This document shows, in pieces, positions 60,785-64,000 of a stretch of DNA of 64,000 bases. A model generated the notes under the pieces. That model did not search any database and had not been told where the DNA came from. It saw only the letters and a program-made list of their open reading frames with translations. Each line of letters starts with the position of its first letter. Position 1 is the first letter of the stretch. The position numbers and the translations under genes are program-made. Source of the DNA: Monoplex corrugatus (taxonomy: Eukaryota; Mollusca; Gastropoda; Littorinimorpha; Ranellidae); contig JAPXFY010000022.1 in NCBI GenBank assembly GCA_030674185.1, positions 36,100,040 through 36,164,039 on the forward strand, given 5' to 3'.

Positions 60785-62600
60785 TGTAGCTTTGACTGTC
60801 CATCTCCTCGCAGTCTGTAGTTTTGACTGTCCATCTCTTCACAGTCTGTAGTTTTGACTGTCCATCTCTTCATATTCTGTAGTTTTGAATGTCCATCTCT
60901 TCACAGTCTGTAGTTTTGACTGTCCATCTCATCACAATCTGTAGCTTTGACTGTCCATCTCTTCACAATCTCTATCTTTGACTGTCCATCTCTTCACAAT
61001 CTGTAACTTTGACTGTCCATCTCTTCACAGTCTGTAACTTTGACTGTCCATCTCTTCAGTCTGTACTTTGATTGTCCATCTCTTCACAGTCTGTACTTTT
61101 GATTGTCCATCTCTTCACAGTCTGTAGTTTTAACTGTCCATCTCTTCACAGTCTGTAGCTTTGAATGCACATCTCTTCACAGTCTGTAGCTTTAACTATC
61201 CATCTCTTCAGTCTGTAGCTTTAACTGTCCATCTCTTTACAGTCTGTAGCTTTGACTGTCCATCTCTTCACAGTCTGTAGCTTTGACTGTCCATCTCTTT
61301 ACAGTCTGTAGCTTTGACCGTCCATCTCTTCACAGTCTGTAGCTTTGACTGTCCATCTCTTTACTGTTTGTAGTTTTAACTGTCCATCTCTTCACCTTCT
61401 GTAGCTTTGACTGTCCATCTCTTCACTGTCTGTAGTTTTAACTGTCCGTCTCTTCGCAGTCTGTAGCTCTCACCGTCCATCTCTTCATATCTGTAGTTCT
61501 GACCGTCCATCTCTTCACAGTCTGTAGCTTTGACTGTCCATCTCTTCACAGTCTGTAGTTTTGACGGTCCATCTCTTCACAGTTTGTAGTTTTGACCGTC
61601 CATCTCTTCACCTTCTGTATCTTTGACCGTCCATCTCTTCACAGTCTGTAGTTTTGATTGTCCATCTCTTTACAGTCTGTAGCTTTGATTGTCCATCTTT
61701 TCACAGTCTGTAGCTTTGACTGTCCATCTTTTCACTGTTTGTAGCTTTGACTGTCCATCTCTTCACAGTCTCTAGCTTTGACTGTCCATCTTTTCACAGT
61801 CTCTAGCTTTGACTGTCCATCTCTTCACAGTCTGTAGTTTTGATTGTCCATCTCTTCACAGTCTGTAGTTTTATCTGTCCATCTCTTCACAATCTGTAGT
61901 TTTGATTGTCCATCTCTTCACAGTCTGTAGTTTTGACTGTCCATCTCTTCACAATCTGTAGTTTTGATTGTCCATCTCTTTACAGTCTGTAGCTTTGACT
62001 ATCTCTTCACAGTCTGTAGTTTTGACGGTCCATCTCTTCACCTTCTGTATCTTTGACCGTCCATCTCTTCACAGTCTGTAGTTTTGATTGTCCATCTCTT
62101 TACAGTCTGTAGCTTTGACTGTCCATTTCTTCACAGTCTCTAGCTTTGACTGTCCATCTTTTCACAGTCTGTAGCTTTGACTGTCCATCTCTTCACAGTC
62201 TGTAGTTTTAACTGTCCATCTCTTCACAGTCTGTAGCTTTGATTGTCCATCTCTTCACAGTCTGTAGTTTTATGTCCATCTCTTCACAGTCTGTAGTTTT
62301 GATTGTCCATCTCTTCACAGTCTGTAGCTTTGACTGTCCATCTCTTCACAATCTGTAGTTTTGATTGTCCATCTCTTTACAGTCTGTAGCTTTGACTATC
62401 TCTTCACAGTCTGTAGTTTTGACTGTTTGTCTCTTCACAGTGTAGTTTTGACCGTTCGTCTCTTCACAGTCTGTAGTTTTGACTGTTCGTCTCTTCACAA
62501 GCTGAAGTTTTGACTGTTCATCTCTTCACAGTCTGTAGTTTTGACACTTCGTTTCTTCACAGTCTGTATTTTTTACTTTTCGTCTCTTCCCAGACATTAG
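60785..62600. repeat. 31-bp minisatellite, about 58 copies
   Basis: Units have CAGTCTGTAGCTTTGACTG followed by TCCATCTCTTCA. They alternate TTTTGAC, CTTTGAC, TTTTGATT and CCTTCTGTATC variants. Groups of variants recur in the same order about 400-430 bp apart (around 61,610 and 62,040; around 61,997 and 62,394), which shows higher-order duplication. Units decay after about 62,500. Confidence 0.95.
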
Positions 62601-64000
62601 TTTAACCTTCCATTTCCTCTCAAACTGCAGTTGACTGTCCAGCTCCTCTCAAAGTGCAATTTTATTGACAACCTCCTCCCCAAAGAGTTGCCTGACTTTG
62701 CATGTCTCACTTACTGTTACTTGACTTGCAGTCTGCTCCGAAACTGCTGTCTGAGACATTTGGCCTTACGGCTCAGACAGTGAAACAAGGAAAGTGGCCA
62801 TCACTGGAACTCCAACTGTCACTTCCGTTGGAGTGCTTTGAGTCCCATCAGGACCGGACTGATCTTTCAGTAAGACGCACATTTGACAGACCTGTCATCA
62901 GGGAGTTCTATATGCTAGGACTATGGCCATCTACTTTACCACTGGTTGCAGTCAGCTTCCTATAACCGGAGTGGTCGATGTATGTGTTGGAAACCTTTAC
63001 TTCTCCTGTTGTATTATGAGCATTGCGAGGTCGGTGCTGGAAACCTCTGCCTGGCCGCTTTACTTTCCCTGACGGTCTTTTCAGCTATGTTGAACAGGGC
63101 GGTGTTTACAAACCAGTGCACTGCTTGTCTGTCAACCATCCGTTTGTAAACCACGTCTGATCATGCTTTAAATGGATTTCAGCCCTCAACGAAAGTGTAT
63201 GTGTATACCTAACAAACGTTTATGTTAAACTGAAGCCGATTCCAAGTGCAGTACGAAGGCAATCCTTTTGTCTTGCACCATGTGTTTATGTTGATATCTT
63301 CATACTTTGAACACAAGTTCCATGTACATGTGCGTTGTGTACACCACGCCAGCAGGTTGATCCTGCAGCGCCTCTCACTTGGTGCAATGAGACAAAGATG
63401 TGATTGCCGTGCTATGCTCCTTATTGTTCTGATGAAAAGCACAACGAAACAGACCGTGGCCATTCTTCAGCTAACGAAACAAGACAGGTGCAAGCATATG
63501 TGCGTGCCTGGGAACACACATACACACCTACACGCGTGTGCACACGTACACTGAGAGAGACAGAGTGAGAAGGTACAACTGAACAAGGTAATTAAACTGA
63601 TTAATAATTAAGAATACAGAAATAAGGCCAACAGATGATTACATCCTCCAAGTTATTATGGGTAATGTGTTGTAATATCACATAACGCCAGAATGGTATT
63701 CAAAATACGTAGTCTACTTCATAGATACTAGAGATACAAAAAACCTGCTTCGAATTGATACCGAATGATACAGTATACATGTATATAAACCTGCCTCAAG
63801 TAATACTAAAAGATATGGAAACCTGCCAGAAATCAGTATCGACCTTCAAAATTCTAACAATATTTCAGATGTATGTTTTAATCAGTTTTCTAAAGTCATG
63901 AAAAGTAAACCATAAATTGATTTGGCAGAACCACAGTTCTGGGCCAGGCACCTCCTGCAGTAGCTTGTATGATTTATGCTGTCTCTTTTCACCCACAGCC
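62601..64000. other. No gene recognised
   Basis: About 1.4 kb of unique sequence to the window edge. Frames up to 102 codons (63,246-63,554) have no domain I know. A host exon cannot be excluded but has no support. Confidence 0.5.

Noticed and set aside
63246..63554. 102-codon frame near the right edge
   Set aside because: No start context, domain or splice evidence. It could be chance in unique sequence.

Overview
The window looks like repeat-rich animal (metazoan) DNA. I infer a lophotrochozoan, most plausibly a gastropod mollusc, from the mix of long CA/TG microsatellites, many fragments of APE-type non-LTR retrotransposons (LINEs), Tc1/mariner transposons and AT-rich intergenic DNA. No species can be named from the sequence alone. 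I find no convincing host protein-coding gene and no tRNA, rRNA or bacterial-type feature. Almost every long reading frame is a transposon gene or is produced by a tandem repeat.

Layout. 0-8.3 kb: two RTE-like LINE 3' fragments, two broken pieces of an R2/NeSL-like LINE, a (GT)n tract, a 28-bp minisatellite and the 3' part of a CR1/L2-like LINE. 8.3-11.2 kb: a nearly complete RTE-like LINE with an uninterrupted endonuclease + reverse transcriptase frame. 11.5-20.4 kb: a 30-bp minisatellite, several microsatellites, one LINE relic and a fossil mariner. 20.6-25 kb: an RTE-like LINE on the minus strand, split by a Tc1-like transposon with an intact DD34E transposase. 25-37 kb: microsatellites, short dispersed repeats, a CR1/jockey-like LINE (29.8-33.0 kb) split by a 1-kb insertion bounded by direct repeats, and a minus-strand CR1/L2-like LINE.

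37.2-57.9 kb is the most remarkable part: about 20 kb of 22-bp satellite DNA in which the same 5'-truncated LINE segment (RT domain to 3' tail, about 1.96 kb) recurs four times in the same orientation with the same junctions. It forms a LINE-satellite higher-order repeat. A second intact Tc1-like transposon sits inside the fourth copy. 58-60.6 kb: another RTE-like LINE with its catalytic RT core deleted. 60.8-62.6 kb: a 31-bp minisatellite. The rest is unassigned.

How the parts relate. Four RTE-like copies share a (GATGAT)-type 3' tail. CR1/L2-like copies share a 3' UTR with an internal (TG)n tract and an (ATT)n tail. The transposons nest in one another (Tc1 in RTE, Tc1 in LINE-satellite, an unknown repeat in a CR1-like LINE, RTE next to CR1/L2 and R2/NeSL relics), which gives a relative order of events. 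The two Tc1-like elements and the LINE-satellite array look youngest. The mariner and R2/NeSL pieces look oldest.
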